Source: an uncultured Planctomycetaceae bacterium
Lineage (GTDB): Bacteria > Planctomycetota > Planctomycetia > Pirellulales > Pirellulaceae
DNA length: 6,489 bases
Direction: 5' to 3'
NCBI GenBank assembly: GCA_937904535.1
Contig: CALELC010000367.1
Coordinates: forward strand, 1 to 6,489
Part shown: piece after piece, positions 4,875-6,489 of the stretch
Numbering within the stretch: the stretch's first letter is position 1
Layout: each line of letters begins with the position of its first letter
The notes under the pieces: generated by a model
The model's database searches: none
Told to the model about the DNA's origin: nothing
What the model saw: only the letters and a program-made list of their open reading frames with translations
Program-made: the position numbers and the translations under genes

Positions 4875-6489
4875 CTACGCTGCGATCCGGCCTTTCGGGC
4901 TGCGGAGATTGAACAGCCCGAAGATTTCTTCCCGGCTCAGCCCAGCGGAGGCCGGGGCGCGCGAGTCGGCGAACAACTCGTCGAACATCTCGCGTTTTTG
5001 GTCGAGCACGTTGGCGATCCGTTGTTCGATCGTGCCAGTCATCATCATCCGCGTGACGGTAACGCTGCCGGCGGCACCGATGCGGTGAGCGCGATTGATC
5101 GCCTGGTCTTCGATCGCCGGATTCCACCAGCGATCAAACAGGAACACGTAGCGGCAGAACTGCAGGTTGAGCCCTACGCTGCCAGCTCCGTAGCTCATCA
5201 TGATCACGTGTTTGCTGGGATCTTCCTTGAATCGCTGGATCACCCCTTCGCGTTGCTTGTGCGGCACGCGGCCGTGATATTCCAGTGGGCCAAAGCGTTC
5301 GAGGGCGGGCCGCATCATGTCGATGCTGTCGACCCATTGGCTGAAGATGATCGCTTTTTGCCCGCTGGCGGCCACTTCTTCCATATCCGCAACCAGTCGT
5401 TCGAGCTTCGCGCTGCTGCCGGTCACCGGGTCAAAGTTGCAGATCTGCTTGAGCCGCAGGACTAATTCAAAGACGTGCTGGATCGTTAATTGCTCGTCGA
5501 GGTTCTCGAGCTGGATCACCCCTTCACGCTCGGCCTTTTCATAGGTCGCCCACTGTTCTGGGGTCAGTTCCAGGTCGGCGTCCCGGTACAGTTTGGGCGG
5601 CATGTCATCGAGCACCATGTCCTTGGTTCGCCGCAGCATATGGTCGCGGGTGGCTTTGGCGAGGACCGGCATCGGCATCTCGGGCCGCAGGTAGCCGGGT
5701 GAGAGAAACTCGAAAATGCCGACCAAATCTTCCGGTGAGTTTTCCACCGGCGTCCCGGTCAGCGCCCAGGAGCGGGTGCGCGAGATCTTGCGGACGATCA
5801 TGCTGGTCGAGTTGCGTTGGTTCTTGATCCGCTGCGCCTCGTCGAGCATCACCAGGTCGAAGTGCTGGTCGGCGTCAAGCACGACTTCGCGGTCACGCAT
5901 CAGCAGTTCGTAATTCGCAATTTTGACGGCGATGTCGGGGCTGGTCCACTGGAACTGGCGAGTCGCCGCGTTGCCTTCGATGGCTGCGACCGGAATCTCC
6001 GGTGCCCACAGCGCGAACTCGCGCAGCCAGTTGCTGACCAGCGGTTTGGGACAGATCAGCAACACGTTGCGGATTTCGCCGCTGCACAGCAGCAAGCGGA
6101 TCGTGCTGATCGATTGCATCGTTTTGCCGAGTCCCATTTCATCCGCTAGCACCGCTGTGTAACGCGGGAACAGGAAGGCGATGCCGTCGAGTTGGTAGGG
6201 AAAGGGGTCAAACGGGAAGTGCAATTGCTCGCTGCCGACGAGCGATTCCAGCGGTGGCTGTAACAGGTAGAACAGGCGATCCTCGAGCTTGACCACATCG
6301 GCTGGCGGTTTGATCCGCGTGATCGTCTTCGGCTTGGTCGCTGGGCCCTTGCGCGTCATGCTGCCAGCGGACGAAGATGTGCTGCCGCTGGAAGCGGCGC
6401 CGCCGGAGGTGACGTTGTTGCTCGTCTCGGTCGGGACGTTGGCACCGCTGCTCGGTGCGTTCGAGCCGGGCAGATTCGCTGCGGCTCGG
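4875..6489 (-). CDS. SNF2-family DNA-dependent ATPase/helicase, C-terminal part (5' end beyond the window)
   Basis: A Swi2/Snf2 superfamily 2 ATPase that translocates on double-stranded DNA and probably remodels nucleoprotein or RNA-polymerase complexes. Residues are counted from the Met at 6357-6359. RecA lobe 1: Q-like FPYQLDGIAFL at 53-63, Walker A DEMGLGKT at 73-80 with Lys79, DEAQRIKN at 173-180 (motif II), TGTPVEN at 201-207 (motif III). Lobe 2: IIFSQWVDS at 337-345 (motif IV), SYGAGSVGLNLQ at 389-400 (motif V), DRWWNPAIEDQAINRAHRIG at 409-428 (motif VI). A C-terminal IEQRI...LDQKREMFDELF helix ends the core. All core motifs are intact. Upstream of that Met the frame stays open for 43 more codons to the window edge, coding a Ser/Gly/Asn/Thr/Ala-rich linker, and no Shine-Dalgarno precedes the Met, so it is probably internal. 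A further N-terminal domain may lie outside. The gene converges with fliN. Confidence 0.92.
   Translation of the reverse strand, partial: RAAANLPGSNAPSSGANVPTETSNNVTSGGAASSGSTSSSAGSMTRKGPATKPKTITRIKPPADVVKLEDRLFYLLQPPLESLVGSEQLHFPFDPFPYQLDGIAFLFPRYTAVLADEMGLGKTMQSISTIRLLLCSGEIRNVLLICPKPLVSNWLREFALWAPEIPVAAIEGNAATRQFQWTSPDIAVKIANYELLMRDREVVLDADQHFDLVMLDEAQRIKNQRNSTSMIVRKISRTRSWALTGTPVENSPEDLVGIFEFLSPGYLRPEMPMPVLAKATRDHMLRRTKDMVLDDMPPKLYRDADLELTPEQWATYEKAEREGVIQLENLDEQLTIQHVFELVLRLKQICNFDPVTGSSAKLERLVADMEEVAASGQKAIIFSQWVDSIDMMRPALERFGPLEYHGRVPHKQREGVIQRFKEDPSKHVIMMSYGAGSVGLNLQFCRYVFLFDRWWNPAIEDQAINRAHRIGAAGSVTVTRMMMTGTIEQRIANVLDQKREMFDELFADSRAPASAGLSREEIFGLFNLRSPKGRIAA
6360..6489 (-). other. 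Low-complexity Ser/Gly/Asn-rich linker segment of the SNF2 protein
   Basis: Reading leftward in the SNF2 frame, 43 codons give mostly Ser, Ala, Gly, Asn, Thr and Pro, with one Glu, one Arg, one Leu and no aromatic residue. This is typical of a flexible inter-domain tether. No stop codon interrupts it. Confidence 0.65.

Noticed and set aside
5832..5843. DEAQ instead of DEAH in motif II of the SNF2 protein
   Set aside because: DEAQ is common among bacterial SNF2 ATPases, so it is not a defect or novelty.
4875..6359. A SNF2 ATPase as part of a defence system such as DISARM-like or other islands
   Set aside because: No nuclease, methyltransferase or other defence partner is adjacent on the visible side; the family has many housekeeping members.

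Overview
The window looks like a stretch of a planctomycete genome (probably Pirellulales-like) assembled from metagenomic or draft data, with a foreign piece at its left end. The planctomycete assignment is an inference. It rests on moderate GC (about 59% where counted), weak or absent Shine-Dalgarno sites for several genes, a secreted protein of a type I associate with Planctomycetes, and a lone fliN-like gene outside any flagellar operon. Bases 1 to about 198 are very different: 80% GC over the first 180 bases and about 98% GC at third codon positions. They encode part of the PUA domain of an RlmI-type rRNA methyltransferase, probably from a high-GC organism such as a Gemmatimonadota or Actinomycetota member. 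At about 182-200 the reading switches, within a few bases and in another frame, to the middle of an AspC/TyrB-type aminotransferase. The simplest reading is a chimeric assembly joined through a short shared sequence.

Layout from left to right: (1) RlmI-family fragment, + strand, cut at both ends; (2) aspartate/aromatic aminotransferase, + strand, missing about its first 100 residues at the junction; (3) a 225-base gap with a 13-bp direct repeat; (4) a 189-residue secreted protein of unknown function, + strand; (5) a 199-base gap with a hairpin and a possible tiny leader ORF; (6) a 376-residue TPR protein, probably a lipoprotein, + strand; (7) a TANGO2/NRDE-family protein on the - strand whose stop codon shares a CTAG with the stop of the TPR gene; (8) a 491-base gap whose right half carries a cluster of REP-like palindromes; (9) a short FliN/SpoA protein, + strand; (10) a convergent 149-base gap with a GC-rich hairpin; (11) a SNF2-family ATPase, - strand, running out of the right edge through a Ser/Gly/Asn-rich linker.

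The genes do not form an obvious pathway or single operon. The two exported proteins (secreted protein and TPR lipoprotein) are adjacent and co-directional and could work together in the cell envelope, but nothing in the sequence proves it. I see no phage, CRISPR, transposase, toxin-antitoxin or defence cassette, and no convincing undescribed system. The items most worth checking are the chimeric junction, the palindrome cluster ahead of fliN, and the uncharacterised secreted protein.
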